From NCBI RefSeq assembly GCF_029626025.1, contig NZ_JARUBF010000001.1:2666001-2730000 (forward strand): DNA of 64,000 bases, in the 5' to 3' direction. Numbering within the stretch: position 1 is the first letter of the stretch; the number at the start of each line of letters is the position of its first letter. Made by a program: the position numbers and the translations under genes. This document shows positions 7,615 through 16,257 of this stretch, piece by piece. The DNA is from Solwaraspora sp. WMMD406 (GTDB lineage: Bacteria; Actinomycetota; Actinomycetes; Mycobacteriales; Micromonosporaceae). The notes under the pieces are model-generated. The model made no database searches, had not been told where the DNA came from, and saw nothing but the letters and a program-made list of their open reading frames with translations.

Positions 7615-8309
7615 CGGACGTGCAGGAGCGCATCAACGACTACTGGACCGGGCGGGCACCCGGCTACGACGCTTATGTGCAGCGTCCGGAGCGGTTCGCC
7701 GCCGACCAGCAGGCCTGGTCACAGGTCTGGGCGGCGGCACTGCCGCCGGCACCGCTGGACGTGCTCGACGTCGGCACCGGCACCGGGCAGGCGGCGATGG
7801 TGCTGGCCGGCCTCGGCCATCGGGTCATCGGCATCGACCTGTCCGAGGGGATGCTGGAGCGGGCCCGGCACCACGCCGCCGCCATGCCCGACGGCCCGGT
7901 CATCCAGTACGGCGACGCCGTGTCCCCGGACTTCCCGGCGGCCAGCTTCGACGCGGTGACCAGCCGCTACCTGATGTGGACGCTGCGGGAGCCGCAGGTC
8001 GCCGTGGCCAACTGGGTACGCCTGCTGCGCCCTGGCGGCATCGTCGCCGTGGTCGACAGCACCTGGTTTCCCGACGGGCTGGACAACGCCTCGGAGAACT
8101 TCGCCGACCACTACGACGACGCGGTGCGGTCGGCGCTGCCGCTGGCCACCGCGAAGTCCATCGAACAGACCGTGGTGGTGCTGCAGGGGGCCGGACTGCG
8201 CGATGTCACGGCCGTACCGCTCACCTCGATCTACGAACTCGATCAACGGTTCGGCGTGGCACCCGACCACGAGCTCAAACTGCAGTACATCGTCACCGGC
8301 CGGCGCTGA
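7611..8309 (+). CDS. SAM-dependent methyltransferase
   Basis: 232 residues of a class I methyltransferase. Motif I is LDVGTGTGQ (near residue 45), the acidic ribose-binding residue is in GIDLSEGM, and motif IV lies around AVTSRYLMWTL followed by LRPGGIVAVVDS. The ATG overlaps the ATPase stop by ATGA, so it is the last gene of the transporter operon. Methyltransferases of this type often accompany nickel/cobalt or metallophore importers, where they may modify the chelator, but substrate is unknown. No signal peptide, so cytoplasmic. Confidence 0.85.
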   Translation: MTDVQERINDYWTGRAPGYDAYVQRPERFAADQQAWSQVWAAALPPAPLDVLDVGTGTGQAAMVLAGLGHRVIGIDLSEGMLERARHHAAAMPDGPVIQYGDAVSPDFPAASFDAVTSRYLMWTLREPQVAVANWVRLLRPGGIVAVVDSTWFPDGLDNASENFADHYDDAVRSALPLATAKSIEQTVVVLQGAGLRDVTAVPLTSIYELDQRFGVAPDHELKLQYIVTGRR

Positions 8310-8350
8310 CCGTAGCCACCCCGCCCGGGACCCTATGTCTTTTTCGCGGT

Positions 8351-8386
8351 GATCCCCTACGGGGATCATGATCCCGCAACGGGATC
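8351..8386. terminator. Twin GATC palindromes after the methyltransferase gene
   Basis: Two adjacent 7-bp hairpins with 3-base loops: GATCCCC-TAC-GGGGATC (8351-8367) and GATCCCG-CAA-CGGGATC (8370-8386). They lie 40 bases after the plus-strand operon and may terminate it, although no T-run follows. Each arm pair begins and ends with GATC. Confidence 0.5.
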
Positions 8387-8441
8387 GGGCCGGATCGGAG
8401 TATCGGTCGGCGGGGCGGTCAGTGGTCAGGGTAGTGAAAAC

Positions 8442-8482
8442 GCCTCCGGCGCTGGCCACCGGATGTGACCAGCGCCGGAGGC
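8442..8482 (-). terminator. Rho-independent-like terminator of the minus-strand gene
   Basis: A perfect 14-bp stem (GCCTCCGGCGCTGG and its complement) encloses a 13-base loop. On the minus strand it is followed by GTTTTCACT, a short T-run, so it should terminate the gene ending at 8502. Confidence 0.8.
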
Positions 8483-8501
8483 TGGATAGGCAGGTGTGCG
8501 A

Positions 8502-9014
8502 TCAGTGCTTGTCGGCGCAGCAGGGGGTCGGGTCAGGCAACTCGAACGGGGCGATCCGGCCGGCTCCGACCGGCGCGGCGATCAACGTCAGCACGCCGTT
8601 GATCCACACCGGTCGGACGAAGTCCCGGGTCAGCAGCCGGGTGTCCTCGTCCGGCTGCGCGCCGCCGAGCAGGGTGACCTGCTCGATCGCGCTGCGCTCC
8701 AGCAACTCGGCGACACTCAGCTCGCCGACCAACGACTCGACGCCGGGGTAGAGCACCGCCCGACCCGAGCGACGCTCCCGGTGCTCGGCCGCGGCCACCT
8801 CCGCCGCCGAGGCGAACTCGGCGGCGGAAGCGGCTAGGTTGTCGGGCAACCCGTCCGGGGCGGCCAGGCTGACCGCCACGTGTGGGCGCGGCGTCCGGAC
8901 CAGATGGGTGCAGGCGACGAGCCCGGGTACGCCCGCCGGCCGGACCACCTCGTGCAGCCAGTGTTCGGCGGTGCGGTCGTCGGCGTGCCCGAAGCTCACT
9001 CCAGTGACGATCAT
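8502..9014 (-). CDS. Hypothetical protein with C-terminal Cys/His tail
   Basis: 170 residues starting MIVTGVSFGHADD. No membrane helix or known motif is visible. The middle is a helical region rich in Ala and Glu (NLAASAAEFASAAEVAAAEHRERR), and the C-terminus ends PDPTPCCADKH, a small thiol/His cluster that could bind metal. ATG 9014 lies 12 bases after the stop of the PHP-domain gene, so the two are probably co-transcribed; no strong ribosome binding site. The frame stays open upstream into the PHP gene, but the chosen start avoids overlap. Function not recognised; its place next to a metal-dependent exported protein is the only clue. Confidence 0.6.
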   Translation of the reverse strand: MIVTGVSFGHADDRTAEHWLHEVVRPAGVPGLVACTHLVRTPRPHVAVSLAAPDGLPDNLAASAAEFASAAEVAAAEHRERRSGRAVLYPGVESLVGELSVAELLERSAIEQVTLLGGAQPDEDTRLLTRDFVRPVWINGVLTLIAAPVGAGRIAPFELPDPTPCCADKH

Positions 9015-9025
9015 GGCGGCGGCGG

Positions 9026-10738
9026 TCAGGACGGCAGAACCCAGATCGGGTTGCCGTAGAACCACAGGTCCAGCCACGGGTCGGCGTCGCCCATCACATC
9101 CATCGCCGGGCCGTACGGGTCGACCGCCGCACCCATCAGGCCGGGCGCGCCGCGGTTGCCGTCGGTACCCCGGACCCGCACGTACATCGGCCGGTCCACC
9201 CGACCCAGCGGGTAGCTGAACGACACCCGCTTGCGACCCGGCTGCACCTCGAACGACGCGGCGACCCGGGTGTTCTGGGCGGTGAAGGTGTCTCCGTCGG
9301 CGACCGGGCCGGTCACGTCGCCCACGATCAGGTCCACCCGGGCCAGCTGCGGCAGGAACTGCGCCCAGTTGGGGGTGGTGGCCAGGTCGATGTCGAGGGT
9401 CACCACGACCGACGTACCACTCTTGACCTTCAACGTCCCGCCCAGCGTGGCCCCGGTACCCGGCCGCTGGTCGTTGAGCCGGCGGACCCGCATGTCCAGG
9501 CCCCGGATCAGACCGCCGTGGTCCACCCAGACCCGGCCGGCCCGGATCGCGTCCATCACCGCGCGGTAGCCGAACGCCTGCGCGCCGACGTGGGTCCGGC
9601 TGTACTGGCCCGGCCAGAAGTCACCGGCGGTGGTGATCAGCGGCCCGTACACCGGGTCGTTGTACTTGCCGTTGGCGTTGAAGTCGCTGTTCGGCCCGCG
9701 CATCGACGTACCCAGGTAGTTGATGTGCGAGTCGGAGTTGGCGCTGATCCACCACGGCTTGCCCTCGGCGAGCAGGCTGTCCCACAGCCCGCCCACGGTG
9801 GCGGTCATCCAGTCGAAGCCACCCCAGGTGCGGTAGCTCTCCAGCGGGTAGCCGGGGAACGATGCCGCCGAGGGGCTGCCCTCGTAGTAGCCGCGACCTC
9901 GGCCGGGGCCGTTCGGCGCGGGCAGGCTGGACGCCTGGTGCCCGGGTGCGCCTTCCATACCGACCGCCACGGTCGGGTCGGCGTCGCGCCAGGCGCGGAT
10001 TTCGTGCGGCGAGTCGACGCCGCGCCGGGCCGGGTGGTTGGCCAGGAACAGCGCACCGCCGATACGGCGCCGGCGGACCTCCTCGCCGAGGAACTTGATG
10101 CCGGCGACGGCGAGCGCCTCGTTTTCCGGGCTCGGGCCGCTGGTTCCGGTCACCGAGCCGTCGTAGTCGGTCTCGAACTGCTTGAGTACGGCGACCTCGT
10201 TCGGTCCCGGCTGGACGAAGACGGTGCCGTGCTCCGCCGACGGGATGTTCCACTCCAGACCCTGGTAGATCAGCAGGTCCTTGATCTCCTGGCGGGTGGC
10301 GACGATGTCCGGGTTGACCTTTTCCACCCCGATCCGGGAGTGGGTGACGTTGCCGTGGTCGGTGATGACGATCCAGTCCAGGCCGTACGCGCGGGCGTGC
10401 TTGGCCTGGTCGACCACCCGGTACATGGCGTCGGAGCTGTACTGGGTGTGGATGTGGTGGTCGCCGGCCAGCCAGACGAACTCGCCGTCGTTGGCCTGGC
10501 CGCCGCCGGTGCCGGTGTCGGCGTGGTCGTCGGCCGGGGCCGCGTGCGCGGCGTGCCCGCCGGCTAGCACCGACGCGGCTGCGCCGGCACCGAGCAGACC
10601 GGCGCCGCGCAGGAAGGTACGCCGCGACGCCTCGGTCGGCGACAGTTCGGCGTCCGGCACCGACATGTCGAGCGCAGCCGGTACGTCGGCCCCGGCCACC
10701 GCGTGGTCATGGTCGTGATGGTGGTGGTGATGTCCCAT
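9026..10738 (-). CDS. TAT-exported PHP-domain metallohydrolase with N-terminal polyhistidine
   Basis: 570 residues. ATG 10738 has a GGGAGG site 8 bases upstream. The N-terminus is MGHHHHHHDHDH, then a twin-arginine signal (SRRTFLRGAGLLGAGAAASVLAGG) around residues 39-61, so the folded, metal-loaded enzyme is probably exported. The PHP fold starts at about residue 92 with GDHHIHTQYSSD, and later metal ligands appear in VITDHGN, GLEWN, FLANHP and SNSDSH. The C-terminal 170 residues (LGGTLKVKSGTSVVVTLDID onward) form a beta-rich extra domain. PHP proteins are Mn/Zn/Fe phosphoesterases; substrate unknown. The six consecutive histidines upstream of the signal are genuine in-frame sequence and may bind metal before export. 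Confidence 0.85.
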   Translation of the reverse strand: MGHHHHHHDHDHAVAGADVPAALDMSVPDAELSPTEASRRTFLRGAGLLGAGAAASVLAGGHAAHAAPADDHADTGTGGGQANDGEFVWLAGDHHIHTQYSSDAMYRVVDQAKHARAYGLDWIVITDHGNVTHSRIGVEKVNPDIVATRQEIKDLLIYQGLEWNIPSAEHGTVFVQPGPNEVAVLKQFETDYDGSVTGTSGPSPENEALAVAGIKFLGEEVRRRRIGGALFLANHPARRGVDSPHEIRAWRDADPTVAVGMEGAPGHQASSLPAPNGPGRGRGYYEGSPSAASFPGYPLESYRTWGGFDWMTATVGGLWDSLLAEGKPWWISANSDSHINYLGTSMRGPNSDFNANGKYNDPVYGPLITTAGDFWPGQYSRTHVGAQAFGYRAVMDAIRAGRVWVDHGGLIRGLDMRVRRLNDQRPGTGATLGGTLKVKSGTSVVVTLDIDLATTPNWAQFLPQLARVDLIVGDVTGPVADGDTFTAQNTRVAASFEVQPGRKRVSFSYPLGRVDRPMYVRVRGTDGNRGAPGLMGAAVDPYGPAMDVMGDADPWLDLWFYGNPIWVLPS

Positions 10739-10935
10739 CCCTGTTCCGCCTCCCAGATCAACTTTGTCGCGGTCAATCTCGTGGAGATCGGGAAACAACA
10801 GGCGACGTGCTGCCGTCGGGACGGCACACTCGACGTGAAAGCGTAGCCATGTGTGCATCTGTGACACCTAGCGTGACCTGCTGATCTTCTCTTCGAGCGG
10901 TGCACGGGCCAGAGCCGCGCGCCGGTGACGCCGAG

Positions 10936-11847
10936 TCAGCCGAGCACCGGGCGGAAGACGCCGGCCGCGACGCTCACCGCCAGCGACAGCGCAGCGGCCG
11001 CCGTGGCACCGGCGACCAACGCGGCGTCGGCCACCCCGAACCGCTGCCGCCGGGCGCTGCTGCGTCGGGCGTCGGAGTCGAACCCGCGCGCGTCCATCGC
11101 AGTGGCCAGCCGAGTGCCCCGCCGGATCGCCAGCACCAGCAGTCCGAAGCCGGTCGCCGCGAACAACCGGAGTCGTCGTACCGGATTGCGACCCGCGTCC
11201 ACCCCTCGGGCCCGGCGGGCCATCGCCAGCAGCTGCCACTCGGCGGCCAGCATCGGCACCAGCCGGAACGCGGCGAGTGCTCCGATCGCGAACCGAGGCG
11301 GGGCCTTGACGTTCTGGATCAACGCGTCGGCCAGGTCGGTCGGGTCGGTGGTGGCGAAGACCAGCACCCCAGGCAGCGCCACCGCCAACAGCCGCAACGC
11401 CAGCCCCAGCGCGGTGACCAGGACACCGCTGGTCACCACCAGCGGGCCGGCGGCCAGCAGCACCGTCCCGGTGCGTTCGGCGGCGAACAGCACCAGGGTG
11501 ACCAGCACCCCGGCGGCGCTGAGCAGCAGCGGCGCCGTCCGGCGCAGCAGCGTGCGGTAGCCCAGTCCGAACAGCGGCACGACGGCGAGTTCGACCGCGA
11601 TCGCGACGGCCGGTGCCACCGGGTCCAGGGTGGCCAGCAGCAGCACCGAGAAGATCAACGCGGCGGCGAGCTTCGCCACCGGGTTGCGGCGGGCCAGCGG
11701 CGCGGCTGCGACGGCGTCGTCGTCGGTCTGCGCGCCGACCGGCTCGCCGGCCAGACCGCCGACGGAGCCGACCGCGTCGTCGTCGGCCTGCCCGCTGGCT
11801 TGCTCGCTGGCTGGCCGGCCGGCCGAGTCGACCGCGTCGCCGGTCAC
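10936..11847 (-). CDS. ykoC: ECF transporter T component (YkoC-type)
   Basis: 303 residues, about six membrane helices after a 50-residue Ala/Asp/Val-rich leader. The coupling motifs of EcfT are present: ARRARGVDAGR and, near the end, TAMDARGFDSDARR (the two conserved A-R-G motifs that dock on the ATPases). It links the ATPase to the substrate-binding S component. Start ATG 11847 overlaps the ATPase stop (11844) by ATGA. The operon begins with a TPP riboswitch, so the substrate is thiamine or its pyrimidine precursor HMP. Confidence 0.88.
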   Translation of the reverse strand: MTGDAVDSAGRPASEQASGQADDDAVGSVGGLAGEPVGAQTDDDAVAAAPLARRNPVAKLAAALIFSVLLLATLDPVAPAVAIAVELAVVPLFGLGYRTLLRRTAPLLLSAAGVLVTLVLFAAERTGTVLLAAGPLVVTSGVLVTALGLALRLLAVALPGVLVFATTDPTDLADALIQNVKAPPRFAIGALAAFRLVPMLAAEWQLLAMARRARGVDAGRNPVRRLRLFAATGFGLLVLAIRRGTRLATAMDARGFDSDARRSSARRQRFGVADAALVAGATAAAALSLAVSVAAGVFRPVLG

Positions 11848-13286
11848 AGGGTCAACCGCCGGTCGGCGATGGCGTCGACGAAGTCGACGTCGTGCGTCAC
11901 CGCCACCACGCCGTGCCCGTCGTCACGCAACCCGGCGAGCAGACCGACCAGCTCGATCCAGGTCCGCCGGTCCTGGCCGAACGTCGGCTCGTCCAGCACC
12001 AGCAGGCGTGGCGCGGTGGCCAGGGCCGTCGCCACGCTGAGGCGCCGCGCCTCACCACCAGACAGGGTGTACGGGTTGGCCCGCGCCAACCGGTCCAGCC
12101 GCAACCGCCCGAGCAGGTCGTCGACCACCCGCCTGACCGCCGGCTCCGGCATGCCGCAGCGACGGGGACCGAGCGCCAACTCGTCGGCGACGGTGGCGGT
12201 GACGAACTGATGCTCCGGGTTCTGGAACACGGTGCCGATCCGCCGGACCAGCTCCGGCGCCCGCCATCGGTGCGGCACCGCCCCGACCCGTCCACCGGTC
12301 AGCGCGGAGGTGGCCCGCACCGTACCGGTGCCGGGCGCGACCAGCCCGCCGAGCAGCAACGCCAGGGTCGTCTTGCCGGCGCCGTTGGGGCCGAGCACTG
12401 CCACCGCCTCACCGGCGTTGATCGGGATCTCGTCGGGCAGCGCGGCCAGCCGGGGCGTCAGCCCGACCCGGTCGGCGTGCAGCAGCGTCGGTCCCGCCGC
12501 GCCGGTGCGGTGGCGCACCGGCAGCGGCTGGTCCGGCACCCAGACGCCCTCGGCGGCCAGCTGCTCGCCGTACCGATCGAAGACCTGCTGGGGCGGGCCG
12601 TCGGCCCGCACCCCGCCGCCGGGGGAGAGCACCACCACCCGGTCGACCAGCGGCAGTGCCTGCGCCACCCGGTGTTCGACGACGACCATCGTGGTCTGCC
12701 GGTCGTGGTCGAGGATCCCGTCACGGGTCCCGTCGAGGGCCCCCCTGAGGGCCGTGCGGACCAGCGTGGCACCGGCCGGGTCGAGGTTGGCGGTCGGTTC
12801 GTCGAGCAGCAGCAGGTCCGGTCGCAGCGCGAGCACCCCGGCCAGGGCCAGCCGCTGCTGTTCGCCGCCGGACAGCGCGGCGGTCGACCGTCGCCGGTCG
12901 TACCGGAAGCCGACCCGGGCCAGCGCAGCGTCCACCCGGGGCCAGATCTCGTCGGTCGGCACCCCCCAGTTTTCCAGCCCGAACGCCACGTCGTCGCCGC
13001 TGCGCGCCATCACCAGCTGGGTCTGCGGATCCTGGAAGACGATGCCGACTCGTTCCCTGGCCTTGCGCGGATCGAGCCCGTCGATCGTGATCGTGCCGGC
13101 CTGCTCACCGGAGTCGTCCGGTAGCAGGCCGGCCATCGCCGCCAGCAAGGTGCTCTTGCCGGCACCGGACGGACCCAGCAGCAGCACCCGTTCGCCGGCG
13201 TCGATCCGCAGGTCGACGTCGCGGACCGCCCAGGCGCGGCGGCCGGCGTGCCGCCAACCGAATCCGCGCAGCTGAAGCCGGCTCAC
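11844..13286 (-). CDS. ykoD: Fused double ATPase of the ECF transporter (YkoD-type)
   Basis: 480 residues with two complete ABC domains. Domain 1 has GPSGAGKST, VFQDPQTQ, LSGGEQQRLALA, LLLLDEPTANLD and VVVEHR. Domain 2 has GPNGAGKTT, VFQNPEHQ, LSGGEARRLSVA, LVLDEPTFGQD and AVTHD. Fused EcfA1-EcfA2 proteins of this kind are typical of ykoEDC-type HMP/thiamine transporters. The GTG start at 13286 is reached through two tiny overlapping reading frames created by a triplicated start region (see separate feature). Translation probably couples stepwise from the S-component gene. Confidence 0.92.
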   Translation of the reverse strand: MSRLQLRGFGWRHAGRRAWAVRDVDLRIDAGERVLLLGPSGAGKSTLLAAMAGLLPDDSGEQAGTITIDGLDPRKARERVGIVFQDPQTQLVMARSGDDVAFGLENWGVPTDEIWPRVDAALARVGFRYDRRRSTAALSGGEQQRLALAGVLALRPDLLLLDEPTANLDPAGATLVRTALRGALDGTRDGILDHDRQTTMVVVEHRVAQALPLVDRVVVLSPGGGVRADGPPQQVFDRYGEQLAAEGVWVPDQPLPVRHRTGAAGPTLLHADRVGLTPRLAALPDEIPINAGEAVAVLGPNGAGKTTLALLLGGLVAPGTGTVRATSALTGGRVGAVPHRWRAPELVRRIGTVFQNPEHQFVTATVADELALGPRRCGMPEPAVRRVVDDLLGRLRLDRLARANPYTLSGGEARRLSVATALATAPRLLVLDEPTFGQDRRTWIELVGLLAGLRDDGHGVVAVTHDVDFVDAIADRRLTL

Positions 13287-13338
13287 GACCGGGACGGCTT
13301 CAGTCGGCTCACGACGGCGACGGCTTCAACCGGCTCAT
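13283..13338 (-). repeat. Triplicated 26-bp start region making two overlapping 9-codon minicistrons
   Basis: On the minus strand, near-identical segments (A/G)TGAGCCG..TGAAGCCGTC begin at 13338 and 13312, and a third, partial copy begins at 13286. The first (ATG 13338, encoding MSRLKPSPS) overlaps the S-component stop by ATGA and ends at TGA 13311-13309. This overlaps GTG 13312 by GTGA; the second (VSRLKPSRS) ends at TGA 13285-13283, overlapping GTG 13286 of the ATPase. The repeat unit is not a multiple of three, yet every copy preserves the stop/start overlap. Confidence 0.85.
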
Positions 13339-13970
13339 ACCTCAGCGCGGTCCCGGCCGGCGGGGAACCGGTCGAGGACCCCGGTGCGGGCCAGGGCCCG
13401 GGTCAGCGCCAGGCTGCCGGCTCCGGCCAGCACGACGGCGCTGACCACGGTGACGATGAAGATCGGAATCCGGAAGGAGACCAGGTCGTACGGGGCGTAA
13501 TAGCGCACCTGGTCGAAGATCGCCGCCCCGAGCCCGGCGGCGGCAGCGGCGGCCAGCGCCACCGGCAGCCGGAACGAGCGGTACGCCACTGCCAGGAACA
13601 CCAGCTCGGCACCGATGCCCTGCGCCAGTCCCTGGACGATCACCACGGCACCCCACTGGCTGCCCAGCGCCGCCGAGACCAGTGCGGCGACCAGCTCGCA
13701 GAAGAGCGCGGCCCCGGGTTTGCGGATCACCAGCGCGCCGAGGACGGCCGGCACCAGCCACACGCCGTACAGCACCGCCTGGGCGGGTGGGAAGAAGGTG
13801 AACGCGGCCTCGGTGGCGGCCCAGATCAGCCCCCAGAGCCAGAAGATCACCCCGAAAGCGACCGCGATCACCGAGGCGACCACGATGTCGACGGTCCGCC
13901 AGCGGCGGTTGGCACCGGGGTTGCCGGTCGAGCCCGGGGTCGCGGACGGATCGATGGACGAATACGTCAT
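13335..13970 (-). CDS. ykoE: ECF transporter S component (YkoE-type, HMP/thiamine)
   Basis: 211 residues with five or six membrane helices and the YkoE signature: FGVIFWLWGLIWAATEAAF, the P-x-x-AxLYGVWL.P.vLG.LVIRKPGAAL segment, QWG..V..QGL..G.GAELVFL, and DQVRYYAPY. It is the membrane substrate-binding subunit, predicted for hydroxymethylpyrimidine or thiamine. ATG 13970 has GGAG seven bases upstream; a TTG at 13982 is in frame. The gene starts immediately downstream of a TPP riboswitch, which should switch off expression when thiamine pyrophosphate is plentiful. Confidence 0.9.
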   Translation of the reverse strand: MTYSSIDPSATPGSTGNPGANRRWRTVDIVVASVIAVAFGVIFWLWGLIWAATEAAFTFFPPAQAVLYGVWLVPAVLGALVIRKPGAALFCELVAALVSAALGSQWGAVVIVQGLAQGIGAELVFLAVAYRSFRLPVALAAAAAAGLGAAIFDQVRYYAPYDLVSFRIPIFIVTVVSAVVLAGAGSLALTRALARTGVLDRFPAGRDRAEV

Positions 13971-13982
13971 CTGTGTCTCCAA

Positions 13983-14064
<82 letters not shown>

Positions 14065-14147
14065 GACATGAGGTTGTCTCGTTGACGCTAGCACCGGCCA
14101 CCGGTGCGCGACAGTGGTCGAGGTTCAGGTATGGCGGTCGACACCCC

Positions 14148-15302
14148 ATGGCGGGTTATCGTGAACTGCCCACCTCATCCACCAGCGAAGGGTGCCAGCC
14201 TGTCGTGACCGCCGCCGACCGCACCACCACGCGTCCGGCCGGGCCGGGTACGGAGATCGACTGGAGCACACCGGCCGACGGCGAGCCGTCGCTACCAGCC
14301 GGACCTGCCGGTCCGCCCGACCCACCGCGTCCGCCTCGGCGGCGGCTGTTCGGCGACCGGGTCGGCTCGGTCGAAGTGCTCGCCTTCCTGCTCATCGGAT
14401 TGGTGATCTTCCGGGACCCGCTGGCCAACCTGATCTCCGATCCCCGGTTGCAGACCTGGACCACCGTGTTCGTCTCGGTGATGGTCCAGGCCATGCCGTT
14501 CCTCGTCTTCGGGGTCGTGCTCTCCGCCGTCATCGCCGTCTTCGTACCCCGGTCGTTCTGGGCCAAGGCGCTGCCGGAACATCCGGCGTTGGCGGTGCCG
14601 GTCGCCAGCGCCGCCGGCGTGGTGCTGCCCGGCTGCGAATGCGGCTCGGTGCCGATCGCCGGGTCGTTGATTCGGCGCGGGGTGGCGCCGGCCGCCGCCC
14701 TGGCGTTCCTGCTAGCCGCACCGGCGATCAACCCGATCGTGCTGGTCGCCACGGCGGTCGCCTTCCCCAACAACCCGGAGATGGTGCTGGGCCGGGGAGT
14801 CGCCAGCCTCGCCGTGGCGATGATCATGGGGTGGATGTGGCTGCGGCTCGGCCGGACCGACTGGATCCGACTGCCGCACCGGCCCGATCTCGACGACCTG
14901 TCCCGGGCCCGGGCGTTCTGGGCGGCCGTCCGGCACGACATCATGCACGCTGGCGGATTCCTGGTGATCGGGGCGATGGCCGCCGCAAGCATCAACGTGC
15001 TGGTGCCGGAGCGCTGGTTGCAGACCCTGGCCGACAATCCGGTGCTGTCGATCCTGGCTCTCGCCGTGCTCGCCGTACTGCTGTCGATCTGCTCGGAGGC
15101 GGACGCGTTCGTGGCGGCGTCGCTGTCGCAGTTCTCGCTGACCTCCCGGTTGGTGTTCCTGGTGGTCGGACCGATGGTCGACCTCAAACTGATCTCGATG
15201 CAGGCCGGTACGTTCGGACGCCGGTTCGCGGCCCGGTTCGCTCCGGCGACCTTTGTGATCGCCATCGTGGTGGCGGTAGCGGTGGGGACGGTGCTATGGT
15301 GA
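14148..15302 (+). CDS. DUF318 / YraQ-type membrane permease
   Basis: 384 residues: a 70-residue Pro/Thr-rich cytoplasmic leader, then eight or so helices. The family signature GCECGSVPIAG (two cysteines in the first core helix) is present, repeated in degenerate form at SICSEADAFVAASL, and P-A-I-N-P-I-V in the next helix. Related proteins include ArsP, which exports organoarsenicals, and YcgR-type permeases paired with a TIGR03943 partner that several genomes place under Zur control. Here the partner gene follows with an overlap, so zinc transport is plausible but unproven. ATG 14148 is chosen; GTG 14205 with GAAGGG upstream is a realistic alternative start. Confidence 0.8.
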   Translation: MAGYRELPTSSTSEGCQPVVTAADRTTTRPAGPGTEIDWSTPADGEPSLPAGPAGPPDPPRPPRRRLFGDRVGSVEVLAFLLIGLVIFRDPLANLISDPRLQTWTTVFVSVMVQAMPFLVFGVVLSAVIAVFVPRSFWAKALPEHPALAVPVASAAGVVLPGCECGSVPIAGSLIRRGVAPAAALAFLLAAPAINPIVLVATAVAFPNNPEMVLGRGVASLAVAMIMGWMWLRLGRTDWIRLPHRPDLDDLSRARAFWAAVRHDIMHAGGFLVIGAMAAASINVLVPERWLQTLADNPVLSILALAVLAVLLSICSEADAFVAASLSQFSLTSRLVFLVVGPMVDLKLISMQAGTFGRRFAARFAPATFVIAIVVAVAVGTVLW

Positions 15303-16105
15303 ACAAGCAGGCGCAAGGCGTCGTGTTGCTGTTGCTCGGTGGTGCGGTGGTCAAGGCCAGCGTCACCGACATGTATCTGCGCTACGTCAAGGAAGGCCTC
15401 CAGCCGTTCCTGATCACCGCCGGGTTGCTGTTGATCGCGGCGGCGGTGATGACGCTCTGGCACGATCTGCGGCGTCGGTCGACGGCGGCCCCGGCCGCTG
15501 TCTCGGCGGGCCATGTCGCCGGGGCGAGCCGCCGCCATGCCGCCAAGGACGGCCATGCCGCTGGGGACGGTGACAACCACGGACACGAAGGCGGCCACGC
15601 GCATCACGAGCCCCGGGTCGGCTGGCTGCTGATCCTGCCGGTACTCGGACTGCTGCTGGTCGCACCGCCGGCGCTCGGCTCGTACGCGGCAGGCCAAGCG
15701 GGTACGGCGTTGAGCAGCCAGCAGGCGTCCTCGGACTATCCGCCGCTGCCGGACGGCGACCCGGCCGAGATCAGCGTGCTCGACTACGCCTCGCGGGCGA
15801 TCTTCGACGAAGGGGAGTCGCTGCAGGGCCGCGACATCGCACTCACCGGGTTCATCACCGACGGCCCGGACGGCGAGCCGATGCTGGCCCGGATCGTGCT
15901 TTCCTGCTGCGCCGCCGACGGCCGCCCGATCAAGGTCGGTCTGGCCGGCAGCGTACCGAGCGGTCTGCCGGTGGACACCTGGGTGTCGGTGGTCGGTCGC
16001 TACTCGGAGCAGATCGGCACCGACCCGGTCAACGGCGCAAGCATTCCCTACCTGCAGGTGGAGAGCTGGCAGCAGATCGACCCGCCCCGGCAGCAGTACG
16101 AATAG
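15296..16105 (+). CDS. TIGR03943 family permease subunit (YcgQ-like)
   Basis: 269 residues. Two N-terminal helices (VVLLLLGGAVVKASVT; PFLITAGLLLIAAAVMTL) are followed by a His-rich cytoplasmic loop (HGHEGGHAHHEP), a third helix, then a soluble C-terminal domain with FITDGPDGEPMLARIVLSCCAADGRPI, whose paired cysteines are typical of the family. It always accompanies a DUF318 permease; ATG 15296 lies inside that gene's last codons, so the two are translationally coupled. The His loop and vicinal cysteines point to a soft or borderline metal such as zinc. Function of the pair remains experimentally unclear. Confidence 0.85.
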   Translation: MVNKQAQGVVLLLLGGAVVKASVTDMYLRYVKEGLQPFLITAGLLLIAAAVMTLWHDLRRRSTAAPAAVSAGHVAGASRRHAAKDGHAAGDGDNHGHEGGHAHHEPRVGWLLILPVLGLLLVAPPALGSYAAGQAGTALSSQQASSDYPPLPDGDPAEISVLDYASRAIFDEGESLQGRDIALTGFITDGPDGEPMLARIVLSCCAADGRPIKVGLAGSVPSGLPVDTWVSVVGRYSEQIGTDPVNGASIPYLQVESWQQIDPPRQQYE

Positions 16106-16120
16106 CCGCCCATCGACGCC

Positions 16121-16185
16121 GCGACCAGGTGAAGGCTCAGCCGCGACCAGGTGAAGGCTCAGCCGCGACCAGGTGAAGGTTTCAC
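16121..16185 (+). repeat. 22-bp tandem repeat, three copies
   Basis: Unit GCGACCAGGTGAAGGCTCAGCC at 16121 and 16143, with a third copy from 16165 diverging after 15 bases (AAGGTTTCAC). It lies in the 152-base space between the TIGR03943 gene and the next membrane-protein gene. No coding frame is implied. Confidence 0.9.
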
Positions 16186-16257
16186 GTTCGACGATCCAGG
16201 GCATCTTTCGGGCCGCCACATGACGTGGTGATCGTGGTCGCGGAAGGATGTTCGTCG

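Noticed and set aside
10700-10738. Vector-derived His tag in the PHP protein
   Set aside because: The flanking sequence is continuous actinomycete coding DNA with its own ribosome binding site, and the run continues as DHDH, unlike a cloning tag.
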